A stretch of DNA of 64,000 bases from Crotophaga sulcirostris (GCA_013397455.1 VYZB01000194.1:1259930-1323929); one strand, 5' to 3'. Shown: positions 10,641-24,801, numbered from the stretch's first letter. A program made the numbers and translations. Notes: generated from the letters alone by a model not told the origin.

Positions 10641-13600
10641 TATATGGAGCAGTATGACTTCAGCTGCTCGTGTCTATACCTCTAGCTTCTTTGAGATTTT
10701 TGTGGAGGAAGGTGTCATGAGAGAATATAGAGTGAGTGCTGGGATGGTTGTTGTGTTTTGGGAAAAATCTATTGTGTCCTGTGCCTGGAGGATATATTCA
10801 ACTCCTCTTCTGAAAACTGCACAAACACATACTCTCTTCAGTTTGTTTAAAAGTTATGGATGCAGTGTTTTGGGATATTCCTGTTTTGGGATATCACTTC
10901 GATAGCGTCCCTGTCGCTTTCAGTTCCTCATCAGGGTCCTCCAGGCTCTGAGCTGCTGATTCTGCATGCGTGACCACCAGCCAGGTCTCGTTCTGTGCTA
11001 GCCTTCCCCCTTTTCAACAGCCTCAAGCACCAAAACCAGCAAGCAAAACCTCTCTGAATTCTGTCCTCCTATCCTTCCTTCTCACCAGAGGCTGACTGCT
11101 CTCAAGCCACAAAGAGGGAGTGAAGGCTCCTTTTAACTTCCATCCTCTTCTCTCCCTATCCCTTTAAGGAAAAAGTCTCTTGATAACTCGGTTATCTGAG
11201 GCTTGTTACAGCAACAAAGGCAGATGTGTATATTTTCACCCACTTTTTGCTGGAATGTGTTTAGACATTCCCTAAAATAGTCTAGAACTTGGTTCTCAAA
11301 GGAAAATAATTTCAGAGTTATACTGAGACTTTTAATAGAATATAGCAGGGGGATGCAGATAGCAATTAACCATTCAGCACAACCTCTGTGTTGGTGGGAG
11401 GAGTGGTAAGACTTCACTCAAAATGGAAGCTGGTGTTGTGGAAAAAGGCTTTTCAGAAATGAGCTGTCAGCTTGTCATTTGTCCATTATATACTTCGCAA
11501 GTTTGACATGGTACGTGAAGATTTTATTACATCAGCAATGAGCTTTCAGCTGATCACTGCCTTACAGTTGTGATCAATGCAGTGATTTATATATCCACAT
11601 GCTTGTTCTCTTTCTTCTGTGTTTCTGCTTCCTTGGTTTGTTATTGGAAAAAAAAAAAACTATGACACAGGTAAAACAGTTTACGAAAGTAGTTTGAACA
11701 TCTTTACTTTTAGTGATGTTTACACATTGTTGCATTTTTTTATCTACAGAATGTACTTTGAAAGCTCAGCATGTCTTTTCAAGCAGTAAGTATGCACTCC
11801 TAATTACTGATATGGATGATTCAGTTTATTGTCCCAGTTTATTGTGCCAGGACACATTTGTAGCTATGAAATATAAGTATTGGAAATAAAAGTAATCTCT
11901 TCCAGTTTTTTTATTTTAAAAGTTTTTGTAGTGCGCTTGCCTAGAGGCTCCTTTAAGCTTCAAGAGTTGATAACTTTGAAAAATAGAAGTGATTTTAAGA
12001 ATCAATAGAATTTTCATTATTAACTGTTTCATCTAGCCAAAGTTCCAGCTTCTCCTACTGGGTTTGCAAGGGAAATACAAAACCATTTTATTATTTATTG
12101 TTATTTTAATGGGCTAAGAATTTCCAATAAGAACTCTCCGTTGTGCTGTCCAAAGCACAATTCTTGGTGGAAAAAAACCCCTCCAACAAACCTAAACCCC
12201 AAAACAAAACAGGCTGCATTATGACTGAACCAGAGTTCATTTTCAGCTATTTGCAGGGAAATTATCCAAATTATGGATTCAGCAGGCTTTCCTTCCTCTT
12301 TTGCTTCTGGGTGCATTGCTTTGTCACACAATGCTTAATACAAGATGCATGCTGTCATTACCAGGGTTTGCTCACTGATGTATAAAATCTTGTCTGGTCT
12401 TTAAAAGAAAAATCAAGAAATTTCTTCAAAAAAAAAAGAATTTACGTTTTGATGACTTAATTTTTACTGAAATTTTGCATTTTTTTGTTTTCTTATGTCT
12501 GGCTTACTGCAACATCGGATGAACTGAGAACCCACTGTGTAAATTCCTTTATCTAGTTTTGGTGTAGTGACCGAAGTGCTGCTTTTCACCAAATATATTT
12601 AATTTGTCCCATTGTCATTTTTGATACAGCAGTGTCATATGTGTTCGACAGTTCTCCTTTTCCTGAATGTTGCCCCACCTTGAGTAAATTGATCTTTTGA
12701 AGAAGCTGATACGTGGTCAATGACTTAGATAGTCATTACTGTCTTTAAACTAACAGTAGCGCTTTTTTTTGGATGATTTAGTATTGAAAGAAGGAACACA
12801 GGAAAAGAGTATAATTCTGTGAAATCAAAGATGATCTACTTGTCAGTGCTATCTTTTTGTTTTGTTTTGTTTTGTTTTTTGTAAAAAAGTCTTTATGATA
12901 GATTGGTGGCCATTTATTGTCTTCCAAACTCTTCCAGGCTCTGACAGAAGTTCCAAGGCCTCATTTATTTTTCAGTTTCATTTCTTGTATTGCCACTCAC
13001 TCTTAAAGTTTCTGTTTCATGGAAAGGAAAAGGATACACTGGAGAAATCACTGGGGACACACAGACACCTCTCAGTGCATCTGCAGAACATCAAAACAGT
13101 GGTGATTTCCCACGACTTCAAGAGGAGATCACCTCCCCATGCAAGGTCAAGCAGCAAACATAGTTTGTGTTAGGCATTGGGATTATGTGTAAGTGAGAAT
13201 TTACTTGGTTTTAAGCACCAGAAACTGAAACTTAGGGGACTATAGGGCAGGATTTAAAGGACAATGTTGTACAAAATAGAGTGAATTCAGAAAATCTGAA
13301 TTTTGTACATGTAACTTTAACTGTAACCGTAGACATGGTAAGATTTGGGAATCGTTATTCAAGATTAAGTTATTTCTCCTAGTTTTTTGACTAGTTCAGC
13401 AAGAGCAAACAATTTCTGGATGCACTGACTGCAGAAAACAAAACCAAGTGCCTTTGCTGTGTATCATGACAGATAAAAAGGACATTGTACCTGAAAAAGA
13501 ATTCATAATAACTGCCTGAGTAATTTAAAAGAGATGAAACATCAGTAAAAGTCCCTCCAAAAAATAAAATCAGAAAAATTGATAGTTACATTAAATCCTA

Positions 13601-15409
13601 CATGGCTCCTACATGGCAATTTTTTTTTTTAAATATGCAAGTGGAGGGCTCCCTGCTCAATTATTATCCATCTTTCCTAGATCCAGGCTGAATGAGAAAA
13701 GGCTACACCTGTCAACTGGAAGATCTACTCTGGGGAGAATGATTTTGGAATCATTTGTATGTCATTTTAAAACATAATGATACCAAAACCTCTAAACTCT
13801 ACAAATTAAAATATAAAACTCAAGTTTTTTACATAATAGCAGATGCAAGTCCTTTAAAGCATTTACCTATTCTGTATGAACATTAACTTATCCTGAGACT
13901 AATATCCCTTTCCCTGACTGATAGAAGTTCTGTTCCATTGGAATGTAGATTATACCACGTACTCAAAGAAATTATTTTTATTCAGTGAGTTTAGTTCACA
14001 GGAATTTATATTTTTCTGTTAGTCACCTTCAGGAACTTACTGACTTAAAAGTGCTCTACAGGAAATATGAATTTTTACAGAAAAAACACTGACATGTATG
14101 GGGTATTGGGTGGTGGTGTCTTTTCTATCCAGTCAAACTTCCCATGTCTTTTGATTTCTGCCAGTAGCTAGAATGTAAGAAGACAGTGATGGCACAGTCC
14201 GTAGATTAATCAAAGAGGTAATAGGCCCAACATTAATAGGAAACTTTACAGCACTAGACACTGGATGTCACATTCTTTGGCAACTCATTGCAAATGCAAA
14301 ACTACTTCATACTTAATATTTTTGTTTCATTATTTGCCTATGATGGCATTGCTTGTGTTAAACTAGATAGAGAAACTTTGTAGCCAACTCCCCAAGTGTG
14401 TTTCTAGCTAATTTTTCACTAATCATTAGAAATAATAAATTACTTCTGTTATGGACTTGGCTGTCTGTTGCATCTCTCTTTTTTCCTAATCTCTATTCTA
14501 CCTCAATTTGACACAAATGTGCATTCAAACTAATTAATGAAATTTGCTTTAACTCAACATGAAAATGAGGGCAAAAAATAAGGGCAGAAAGATTAAAATA
14601 TTATCACATATTAGCTACCTCTTATATTTAAAAGCCTATTTTTAAACAACAAAAAAAATGCAGTAAGAATGACCTAGCCATGCACCCCCAGCCCTCTGAT
14701 ATTCACAGGATGCTGCAAGCAGCAGTTTTTGTTCACCACTAGCAATGTAGGGTTTATTTATTTATGTTGTTTCAAGAGTATAGAGGGCCCCTGACAAGCA
14801 TCAAAACTCTCTTGTTTTAGTGTTTATGCTTGTGGGTTCAGTGTTTCAGAGTATTTATGTTCTGAAAAGATGAAACAGAAATCTGTACAAAGTGGAAAGG
14901 ACAGAGTCAAATAAAATGCTCTTAACTTGTAATGTGTAGATTGAAGGTAGTGCTTGGTTCTCAAAGGAAATCTGCAGCCAGGCTAGAAAGTGGACCCAAA
15001 TTTCTTTTTATAGAGTTAAGTACCCTAGACATAATGCCAGCTTTATGGTTTAATTATTGTCTACTGAACACTTGGTATAAATTATTTCAGTAATCTCTCA
15101 TAAAGTAATACTCAAATACTTTCTGTATTAAAAGACCTTATAGCCAACCAATTGATACCTACTGTTCAAAAATCATCACTAGACATTAAAATGACTGTCA
15201 GTATATAAAATTCATTTCCATAATATCATTAGCGTATCTCTTCTAGGGATGTAACTAAGGTGGTGTGACTGCTTCTGTATGACAGACCAAATCTGGTTTT
15301 CACATTGGTTACTAAGCCACTTCTTTTAGTACAACTGCAGTGGCCACTTGAACTGTGGCTTTGGATGTGACCTCATGAACTGCAGTCTAACTAGTTGGAG
15401 CCTTGTGGA
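10641..15409. other. Unique AT-rich DNA, no gene recognised
   Basis: It contains a TTTTG microsatellite (12854-12880), an 11-base exact tandem duplication (13596-13606 and 13607-13617) and open frames of up to 103 codons (12862-13173, +; 11133-11417, -) that show no domain, no signal of splicing and no codon bias I can see. Nothing here is identified as a mobile element. Confidence 0.45.
12854..12880. repeat. (TTTTG)n microsatellite
   Basis: Four tandem TTTTG units are flanked by a T run. It lies at the 5' edge of the chance open frame 12862-13173. Confidence 0.8.
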
Positions 15410-16255
15410 TATTGCCCAAGGAAGGGAGGCTCTGCAGAGAGATCTGGACAGGCTGGATCGATGGGCTGAAGCCAATGAGATGCGGTTCAACACGACCAAG
15501 TGCCAAGTCCTGCACTGGGGACACAACAACCCCAGGCAGTACTACAGACCTGGGGAACATTGGCTGGAGAGCTGCCTGGCAGAGAAGGGCCTGGGGGTGT
15601 TGGTTGACAGGGGCTGAACATGAGCCAGCAGTGGCCCAGGTGGCCAAGAAGGCCCATGGCATCTTGGCCTGTATCAGAAACAGCGTGGCCAGCAGGAGCA
15701 GGGCAGGGATGGTGCCCCTGTGCTCAGCACTGGTGAGGCCGCACCTCGAGTGCCGTGCTCAGTTCTGGGCCCCTCGCTCCAGAAGGGTCACTGAGGGGCT
15801 GGAGCGTGTCCAGAGAAGTGCAATGAGGCTGGGGAAGGGGCTGGAGAACAAGGGTTATGAGGAGCAGCTGAGGGAGCTAGGATTGCTTAGCCTGGAGAAG
15901 AGGAGTCTGAGGGGAGACCTCATCACTGCCTACAACTGCCTGAAAGGAGCCTGTGGTGAGGTGGGTGTTGGTCTCTTCTCCGAAATGACAGGTGACAGGA
16001 CAAGGGGAAATGGCTGCAAATTGCACCAGGGGATGTTCAAGCTGGACATTAGGAAAGATTTCTTTACTGAAAAGGTAGTCAGGCACTGGAAGAGGTTGCC
16101 CAGGGAGGTGGTTGAGTCCCCATCCCTGGAGGTGTTTTAAAGATGGGTCGGTGAGTTTCTGGGGGACATGGTTTAACAGAGGGCAGGTACGGTTGGTCTC
16201 GATGATCTCAAAGGTCTTTTCCAACCACCTGGTTCTATGATTCTATCATTCTATC
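15410..16255 (+). mobile_element. CR1 LINE, 5'-truncated, with complete 3' UTR and tail
   Basis: About 845 bases of CR1 in plus orientation. It enters the element after the reverse-transcriptase core (GGAGGCTCTGCAGAGAGATC at 15425-15444) and runs through the ORF2 C-terminal region. It continues into the 3' UTR (GGTCTCGATGATCTCAAAGG, 16195-16214) and ends in ATTCTATC-type tail repeats near 16253. Composition jumps to about 55-60% GC against the AT-rich flanks. It is among the least diverged CR1 copies in the window. No target-site duplication is evident, which is usual for CR1. Confidence 0.95.
15418..16140 (+). pseudogene. CR1 ORF2 C-terminal remnant, frameshifted
   Basis: This encodes the part of CR1 ORF2 downstream of the RT catalytic core; the endonuclease and RT domains are absent because of 5' truncation. 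The reading starts in one frame ([15 protein letters not shown] type motif) up to a stop at 15615-15617 and resumes in another frame ([12 protein letters not shown] and onward). Compared with the CR1 sequence I recall, this is explained by two single-base losses, near 15610 and near 15635. The second frame then stays open for about 165 codons, with motifs such as [12 protein letters not shown] and [13 protein letters not shown]. An apparent extra T before 16138 brings the stop some 25 codons early. It is a dead copy. Confidence 0.85.
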
Positions 16256-17253
16256 CTTTAGCTAACCCAACTCAGTAGAAGAAAGGGAGAATTAGTATAT
16301 ATATAAGCATACAGTATGGGTATAGGCATGCACAGGATATATAAATAATGTATAAGTATATATATGTTTATATTCACATATAGGTCTATATTTTCTATTT
16401 ACAGGCATTGATAAGGTAGCATTTGACTGTATTTGGCCTTGCTTTTTTCCAGTGCCAATCTTTCCCCTTTTAACATTTTTGTCAGAGTTTTAGCCTTTTT
16501 GGCATTCAGCATGCAACCTCTAATGTAGGCTATTGACCTCTGTGGTGCCAAGATGTCGCCTGATAACTTTGGTGGCTTAGATTTCAGCTGTGTTACAAAC
16601 CAGTGGTATCAACAAAAAAGGTTTAATTTTATGTTGTCAGTCCCACAATTTTCTTCTCTCACATCTGAACTGTTTGGGACATTATTGAGACAAGCACTTC
16701 AGAAATTTAGCCAGCAATTTATAAGTATCAAACAGGAAATTTTATGAGTTTCATTGCATTCATTGCATGCTTCTGTTACCATTAATTTTTCATTAGAAAA
16801 ATATTACTCTAGAGCTGCTCTCAGAGCCAGTATTCTAACGGTCTTCATTTTGTTGTGCAAGTACACAAAGATTGTAAACTGTCACAAATAGCTTATTTGA
16901 GCAGTATGAGTTAAATTGGAAAACTGTATTTCATAAATGCTTTCATCATATGCTTTCTGACATAGAGATTTCTGTTTAGGGTTATCTTTATAGAACTATA
17001 TATAGAACTAGTTTTAAAGAAAACTAGCGATATCAAGGCTGGAACAACAGAGGACTTGATAATCAAGTTACAGAAGTGTTGTTAGAATTTAGCAGTATGA
17101 ATATAATACTACTGTAGAAGATAATGCATGCTGGTGGCAAATAAATGAATTGTAGTGTGCAAAGGAAAAAACTGTAAATGAATAAATGTATATATTTTTA
17201 TTTTCATGCCATTTACAATCTCTTTCAAAACTTTGAAAGAAAAAGAAAAACTA

Positions 17254-17289
17254 CCAATAAGCAGTTGGGAATCCTTGTTTGCTTATTGG
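17254..17289. repeat. 10-bp inverted repeat, 16-nt loop
   Basis: CCAATAAGCA at 17254-17263 pairs exactly with TGCTTATTGG at 17280-17289. Short stems like this occur by chance in AT-rich DNA, so no function is claimed. Confidence 0.6.
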
Positions 17290-20200
17290 CAAATTAATTA
17301 TTTACAGACTGAACAAGTGGGATGGGGCAATCACACATAAATAAGTATTCTGAAGCATCTGAGGAAAAAATCGGAAGAATTACAAAGAAACGTGCTAGAT
17401 TTGTTAACATTCTGTGTTGTTTATATTGGATTATTTATATTTAGGTTTTACAGAGAAAGTTATTAGGAGGAATTAGGATAGTAATTATCATATCTGATAG
17501 GTCTAAAGAAAACTAGTAATATAGATAAAATATTCTATCTCTGAACCTAAATATTTCTGTATCTTTCAGGTATAACTGAGTAACTGAAGCAGATGTTGTT
17601 ACTATTTAAAAAATATGTAGAAAATATGTGCACTGTGTTTAGGAGGATTTACTACTATATGATTTTTTGGTTTTCCTCAGAAATACTCTTTCTGTTACAC
17701 TCTTATATACATGAGTGCAACTAATACCTTGGCATGTGCTCTGGCTGCTATCGTACTTACGACAAGTAATAGCATATGTCCAAATGCTATCTGTGCTAAA
17801 ATCTCCCAAATAATGGAGATTTTAATTAGGCTGGTCTTTCAGGTGCTTAAATCAGACTCTTAAAATTATGTGGAAATTATATATGTTAGTATTAATCAAG
17901 TAAGTCTCTCTTCCTCAACTGAATGTGAAGGGCATTTCCTGGTTGTTTTCTTCTTTTCCTTGATAAAAGGGACTAGACCCACCATAGAAAGTTGCATTTA
18001 AAATGTCCTTTTCTGTGGTCATTGGCAATCACTGCGCTCATCAGTTCAAAGTTGATAAGTGTCTTCTATATAATTTGATTGATGCCTTCCTATCATGCCA
18101 ATATAGAATCAAATTGATTTATTATTCTTTAAATACTGTAAGTTCAGCCCAAGTAGCTCTCTATCTGAATATCTTTAAAACAAAATTTGTTGCTTATTCT
18201 GCAGAGCTTGGATAAATGTCCCCTCCTATTCTTTTCCTGTTTTGTGCACCAAACCTGTACATCGCTGTTCAATTTTTGCTAACCAACATATACACAGACA
18301 TCCCATAGGTCTGAGGTGAAAGAGTGGTTCTGTTTAGCCTTTTCCCTAAATATTTTTCATCTGCAGAGTTCTGCGTAACCCTTTGTGCAGCGACACAATA
18401 GTCATGGCCATGAGGAGGAGGATGATGTCTTGGTAGATTGGACTGGACTCACTTTCAGTTTTTAAGAAAACTGACAGAAGGAAACAGAATAGAGTAGATG
18501 GTTTTGGGGTAATACTGGCAGAGAAGAAAAATATTTTATTATAGAAGAGTAGTTATCTGGCTTTGAATGGGGAAAACAGTTACATTGGTTTCACTGAGTC
18601 TCTGTTTTGGAACTACACACTGATGCAGCAGAAGAAATAGAATGGGTTAATGATGCTGCAAAAGTAATGAAAAGGAGGATAAGGGATGTAAGTGAATAAA
18701 ACAGTCTCTCGTAAATCGTCTGAGCTCTAGCTCCCTTGTAACAAAGTTGGATTTTTTCAGGATGAGGATATTGACAAGGTGTGTTGCAATGAAGGGATTT
18801 TGTATTGATGAATTAAATCTAGTGATTTGAGTGTAAAATTGCTGTCAAAATAGTAAGAACTATAGAATTAAGAACTAGGCAGCTCAGGATGGGAATTTGT
18901 AATTAGCAGACAATTTTTTTTTCAATGACTGGACTGTTTTCTCTCTGCAATTCACTTTGTGTGTCCAATAATGATTTGTAATTACGGATTGTTTTTGCAG
19001 ATGGCAAGAGGAATTTCTTCTCTTTTTAAAGCAGGCATTGCCACCTTCTGAATTTTTTACTGGTCAAGCTTAACCATAGCCTTCTGATTTGAACAAGTTA
19101 TTAATACGGAGAGGTGCATCACATTTTTTCACAGTGGTGTGGTTTGTGCTTTTTAGCAGAGGTATAAAGAAGCAAAAGGCCAACTTTTTTTCTTTGCTAG
19201 AATGTTGATGAAATGAAAGTGAGTGTCGTGGTTATATGATTAGGAACAAATCAAATTGTGTGGATTGACAAATTAGAGACATGCTATAGGAATCCAGGTA
19301 TACCTGATGTACCACTTTCTGGTGTTGTGGGCATGATACTGAATATGTTTATGAACTGTAACCCAGAGGAAAAGAAAAAAATTATATTGTCTTTCATACC
19401 TACAGCATTGTATTGTATATTATTCAGAATAAGTTTTAAGAACAACTGTTTTCTGACAGAGAAAAAAATACTATTTCTATTATTTCTTCTTTTGGTTATT
19501 ATTATTACTTTTACATATATGTTTGTTTTACCATGTCCATCTTGTTTCATGAGCATTAAGATGAGTTCAAGGGCAATATAATCTATTTTTTTAATTTTAA
19601 TGAGGTATTAAAGTACAAAAATCATTTGTCCTAATATAATTGAAGTCAGAAACTGTGACAGCTGAAAATGGGTTGTGGGATTCTAGTGAAACAAACACTA
19701 GCCTCAGTTTAAAAATAAGCTGCTAACAGATGTTTCGAATGCTCATCTGTTTAATTAATAATGTGATCCAAGCCCTAAAGAGTTGACTAGGAAAAAAATT
19801 TCCTTCTGGGCCAATTTTATCATAAATTTATTATACCATGTTTGCTAGACTGTTGGGCCACTGTTGCAATCCTGAATAATTGATATTTTGTTTTAGTTGT
19901 GGGGAAAAATGTTAAAAAATATTCACATCACAACAACTTCAGATTCTCTTTTTTACCCCTGCCAAAGTGAAATTCTGTCCTACCCCTTGACAGTCTTTAT
20001 CAAATTGAAGCACTCCAGCGAATATGAAGTAAGAGGAAATATGAGTGAAGGGCTGGATTCATAAAACTAATGGCGAAGAAGTAATTTTCCTCCCCATTGC
20101 AGTATGTAGCTCTGGGTGTAAATCACCAGCGTTTTTCCTCAGGAGGTATGAATTTAGTTGTTTAACCTAACTTAGTGACCAAGCTACCAATAGGTGAGTA

Positions 20201-21825
20201 TCCCAAGGTCTCTCTTTTTTATGCTGCTTTATCTTGTCTAATAAATAAAGCGAAGAAATTCAGTGAGTCATTGAACTTCAGCACTAGATTGGAGCGTTAT
20301 TGTCTTTCAGTTACTCTAGGACTATTTCAGTATTTTATAAAAATTAAAGCAGTTTCACAAAAAAAGAATGTGAAAGATACAAATAAAAATTTTATATAGT
20401 AATTTATTGGTTAGGAAACTTACCTGCCAGGTGAGAAAATTCTGCTGGATTAACTCTCTATTTGATTTCACAACAGATTCTCAGGTTAAATTAGATTTGA
20501 ATTCTTAGAGTTTTTTTCAAATGCTTAATATATAGCACTTTATTTTCAAGTTTTCTGGAGTTCTTGTTTGATTTTGTGCCCTAGGGCATATTATTAAGCT
20601 GAATTGTTACATTAGGTACGTTAAGAAGGGCAACCTTAAGAAGAGTAATAATTAAAAAATCCTAATTTCAAGATCCTCATATACTCCTAGGCCTGGGGTG
20701 GTAAAAAGAGTTTCTCAGATGGCGCACTATAATGTGATTGCAAAGATACCATTGAAGTTGAACCCGTTTACCCCAACAGAGAGCCAAGGCTTGTATAAGT
20801 AATAATGTACAACTGCGAAAGGTCAAATTTCATAATACCATAATATTTTGAACTCTTGATTACATGAAAAGATGGAATGAGTAAATAAAATTCTGGTTTG
20901 TTTACTATTAACTTTGTGTACTTTAAGTAACATTTCTATATCTTCGTCCTTGTCTTCTTTTCTTTTTAACAGCACCTTCAGCCTTGAAGGAATATCTATA
21001 TCTGGAGGCACATCAGTTAATTTCTTACATATCAGATTCATCATTGTGACTTCTTGCAGACCAGATCTGAGAAGTAACCAGGAACCTGATCCTCCATGGA
21101 GAATGGAAAAGCCCTTAAAGTCCGAGCACAACTGGTCACGAGTGTAATCTGCATTGAATTGTCTTTCTCAGATCTGACAGCTAGAAGCTGAATCCTGGCT
21201 AAAGCCACAGCCTTAAATTCCTTTTAGTGGGAAAGAAGAATAAAGAGGACTAAATGTCTTGCCCCGTTGCAGAAACTGCTCTCTCCAAGCCTGACACTTG
21301 AGTTCTGTGCTGAACAACCGGAGTAACAAACAATGAGTTTTTGCAGGTCCTGCCAGCATCCAAAAATATTTCAATATGTAGCCAAAAGGAGAAATGAAGC
21401 ACTTAGGTGATAAAAGAAAATTAATGCTTTTACTGTAACAGAGGAATGTTATTATCTGTGGGGGAAGAAGACCTCTATCATCCCTTGTACATATTCTAAG
21501 CCATACAGGAACAGGGCATTGGTGATGTTAAATTGCTTAAAAGGATGCACTCTCCTGTCCTACATCCAACTTTGAAGAAGTTCAGCTGTTAGAGACTGCA
21601 TCTCAATGCACTTCTAGTATTTGCACTGTCACTTCCATTCAGGGTAATGATGTGCGCCACCATTTGCACAGATGGCCCCAGGAGATTTTTGACTACATGA
21701 AGCTATATTTTGTCGGGGCTCCAAAAGGAATTAAAAGTTAGAACTGAAGAAAAACATTTGCGTTCTCTTTCACTATGGGGATCTCTTCACAGAAAGGACT
21801 ATGGTTCTTTCTTAGGTTTAAATAA

Positions 21826-21868
21826 ATACATACATATACATACATATATATATATATGTATATATATG
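21826..21868. repeat. TA/CATA-rich microsatellite
   Basis: Degenerate ACATA units lead into (TA)7-like runs, then TGTATATATATG. It is a simple repeat that is probably length-variable. Confidence 0.8.
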
Positions 21869-23117
21869 AAAAAACATCAACATGATAAGGTGTATTTACA
21901 AGGGGATATAATCTTTTTTAATAGCATCCATTTTTTATCATATTAGCAGACAAGAAATTTAGTCTATTGAATTATACATCCAAAATGTTCCTATTGAACA
22001 TTGACCTTATAGTCCCACTTACTGTTAAAGAAGTCATTTGAAATATGTATTTGACATAAGATTTTTCTAGCCATTTGTCTATACTTCATGGAAAAATCTA
22101 ACCGACAAGCAGCATTTCAGTTTATTTTTCTAAATAAATGTGTTGTTTGTATTATTTGCAGTCACTCATTTTGGCTGGTTTTCGTTATCTGCAAAAACAA
22201 CTTAAAGACAGAACAAAAACAAAGGAATTGTTTGTTCGTGCTAAGCTGTAGTGATTTGCTGACCGAAAGCTTTAATATAAATACTGTTATTTGTAAAATT
22301 ATGAAGTATATTTATACAGGAAAATATGTATGGAAAACAAGAGAAGGTATTTTAACTCTTAATTTCAGAACATAGTTTATTTTAATATCCACGCGAAGAA
22401 ATCTAAATATATAATGGGATAGATTTTTTTATTATATGTGAGTTTCAGAAAGTGAAGATTTGGATTTTTAAGAACGAAAGGAATATAGTCTATGGTGGTT
22501 TCCCAAATTATACAGATAACTTTTGTCAGCTGTCTCATTTTATTCAAAAACTTGTTTCCATTTTTTGGATTCAGTCTTTTTTGGGGGGGAGGGGTGTTAG
22601 GACTTCATGTTTAGTTTTTGTTTATTTTAACATACTGACAAGACAATGAAGTTGATACTATTTGATCACAATTTGAGAAGCTACAGAATAAGAGGTTGTT
22701 CCTTAGAACAACCTGCAGTTTGCAGTTAAGAACAGTCATTGTTATCCATCTATTGAAGTCTTTTGTTATCAAGTTATTGAACATTTCAATGCTAGACCTG
22801 TTTTGAATAAAAATGTATTATTTTCTTTTTTCTTAGTCCATTAGCCTGTGTGTAATTTTAAGAGAAAAGTAAAGCAGGTGATTCCCAGTTCACTTAAAAC
22901 ATTCATCTTAAATCCAGTCACATGTATTTGATTTATAAAGTTTGATAGGTTTTCCTTTATTTTCATTGCTTTATGGAACCAATTAAGTGCTCACTAAGAG
23001 AAAAATGATCTTTTGGCATCAAAAAAAGGAAAATTAAAGCCTTTTTAAATTTGTGGAATAACTTTGTAAAGGGCAGATATCTTAAAATTTTGTTGCTCTG
23101 CTCTGATGTACTAACTA

Positions 23118-23147
23118 GTGTATGTGTGTGTGTTTGTGTGTGTGTGC
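23118..23147. repeat. (GT)n microsatellite
   Basis: An imperfect GT dinucleotide array interrupted by AT and TT, ending in GTGTGTGC. It produces the histidine/threonine-rich antisense peptide seen at 22963-23208, which is not a gene. Confidence 0.85.
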
Positions 23148-24801
23148 AAGCATGTGCACCCTTACCTGCTGATGAATGAAATGCCAGCTCTGCTGAAGTA
23201 AGTGCCACAAGTCCTGTTATTGAAAAAGATGCTCATGTTATTGTATTTTTGGAGAAAGACCTGAGCTCTGTCTTTGCTTGTGACTCTGAAGCCATAAATA
23301 GCTTTTACAGTTTGTCAGGAAATCACAAAATGAAATAATGATGTGTTAGCCTCCCTCATTTGGCAAAACTTCGGATCATCTCATGGTTTCACTCTTTTTT
23401 TCTAGAAAGTTAGTGGTCAATTTCCGTTGGTGCAATTGATAAATGAAACCTTTGTATTTGTTAAAGAATGATGGCAATGTTTTGTTCCCACATATTTTAG
23501 TTTATGGTTGGCTTACAGTCTTTTACCTGTGATTTTGTTTCTATGTCATTAGAATAACATATTTGGACACACCACTTGCATGGTCTTGGTTTTGTTCCTT
23601 CTTTGGATAACTTATTTTAAAATTGGAGAACTTACTCTTTGAGGTGAATAGATAGAGTTGTTTAAAGAAGGGACAACATTATCAAAACAATAAGAAAATT
23701 TCAGAATGATAATTTGAGCACTTCCATTATTATCTAATAATATTTGGAAAAGCTCTTATTTTTGTGAACAGAATGCATTCTTCTATATTTGAAAACTGCC
23801 CAATAAAAATCTAGTGAAATAATTCATTGCTACTTGCAAATACTTTTCTGCTATGCTAAGATCTAGATCAGCTTGTGTGTGAATTTTTTATTGTACAAAA
23901 ACCACCTGAAACAATGCAGAATTTTCTAGAGAAAAATACAGAAGATATGAAAAACAATGACCTCGTCCCAGGCATAGTTTTACAAAATGTGTATAATGCA
24001 AAAACAGTAAACATAGCAACATGTAGGCCTATTTTAAGTGACAAATGTTGTTGGAAGAGAGCACTGCATATCATGGTTCTTACCAGTCACATGTTGTTGT
24101 CCACAGCTCCTCATTAACTGACATTTCTTGCTGGAACGTAAATTTCAGTGCGTGTGCACACACATGCACTCACATGTATAATGTCTTATTCTGGTACTAG
24201 TCACACTGGGATAAAACCATATTTCTTGATTTTTGTAGATTTAAATAAATAATTCTTTAGGTACGATATTGTGATACAAATTGAGCTGGTGTTTTTATAC
24301 TGTGCAGATACTCCCTTGAGATAACACAGGGTAATAAAAATCTACTGGAATATCAGAGATTGTTGGTAAATAATTAGCACCAAAGTATTTTTTCATAATG
24401 TTTAAAACCAGAGAAGACAATAAGATTACCTCATTTAACAAGAAAATTTTGGGGTTTTTTCCATTATCTTAGACTAAACATTTTGACAAGACCAGCAGAA
24501 CTTTTCCAACTAATGTAATATTATGGTAACTGATGAGTCCTTTTGTAGGTTTATTAGTGTTGTGTATATAAGAAGTGCCTGCAGAAGTGGTTCTGAAATA
24601 GTGCAGTATTTAATTATCTGTCATCTGAAAAACTATCTGAAACAACCAATATGCTTGAAATGATGAGGTATGCAAACCAAAAAGATGACAGGCCTGGATG
24701 TGTCTACACACATCTTGTCTTGGTTTTTTTTAAAGACAAGGACCACTATGATTCATGAAAAAAACAAGGATCTGTTAAAATAACTGTCTTGTGAAAGGGA
24801 A

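Larger units (their letters stand above)
16256..24801. other. 8.5 kb of unique-looking AT-rich DNA
   Basis: No repeat family or gene is recognised. AT-rich tracts immediately follow the CR1 tail (16290-16400), and there are TA and GT microsatellites (21826-21868, 23118-23147). A 10-bp inverted repeat with a 16-base loop lies at 17254-17289. One minus-strand frame at 20823-21131 is discussed as a lead. Other open frames (19258-19581, 22088-22375) are hydrophobic, AT-driven and unconvincing. Confidence 0.45.

Noticed and set aside
12862..13173. 103-codon plus-strand open frame
   Set aside because: It starts in a TTTTG microsatellite, has no domain or codon bias, and fits a chance frame.
13596..13617. 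Exact 11-base tandem duplication (TCCTACATGGC twice)
   Set aside because: Small replication-slippage duplications are common, and no larger structure surrounds it.
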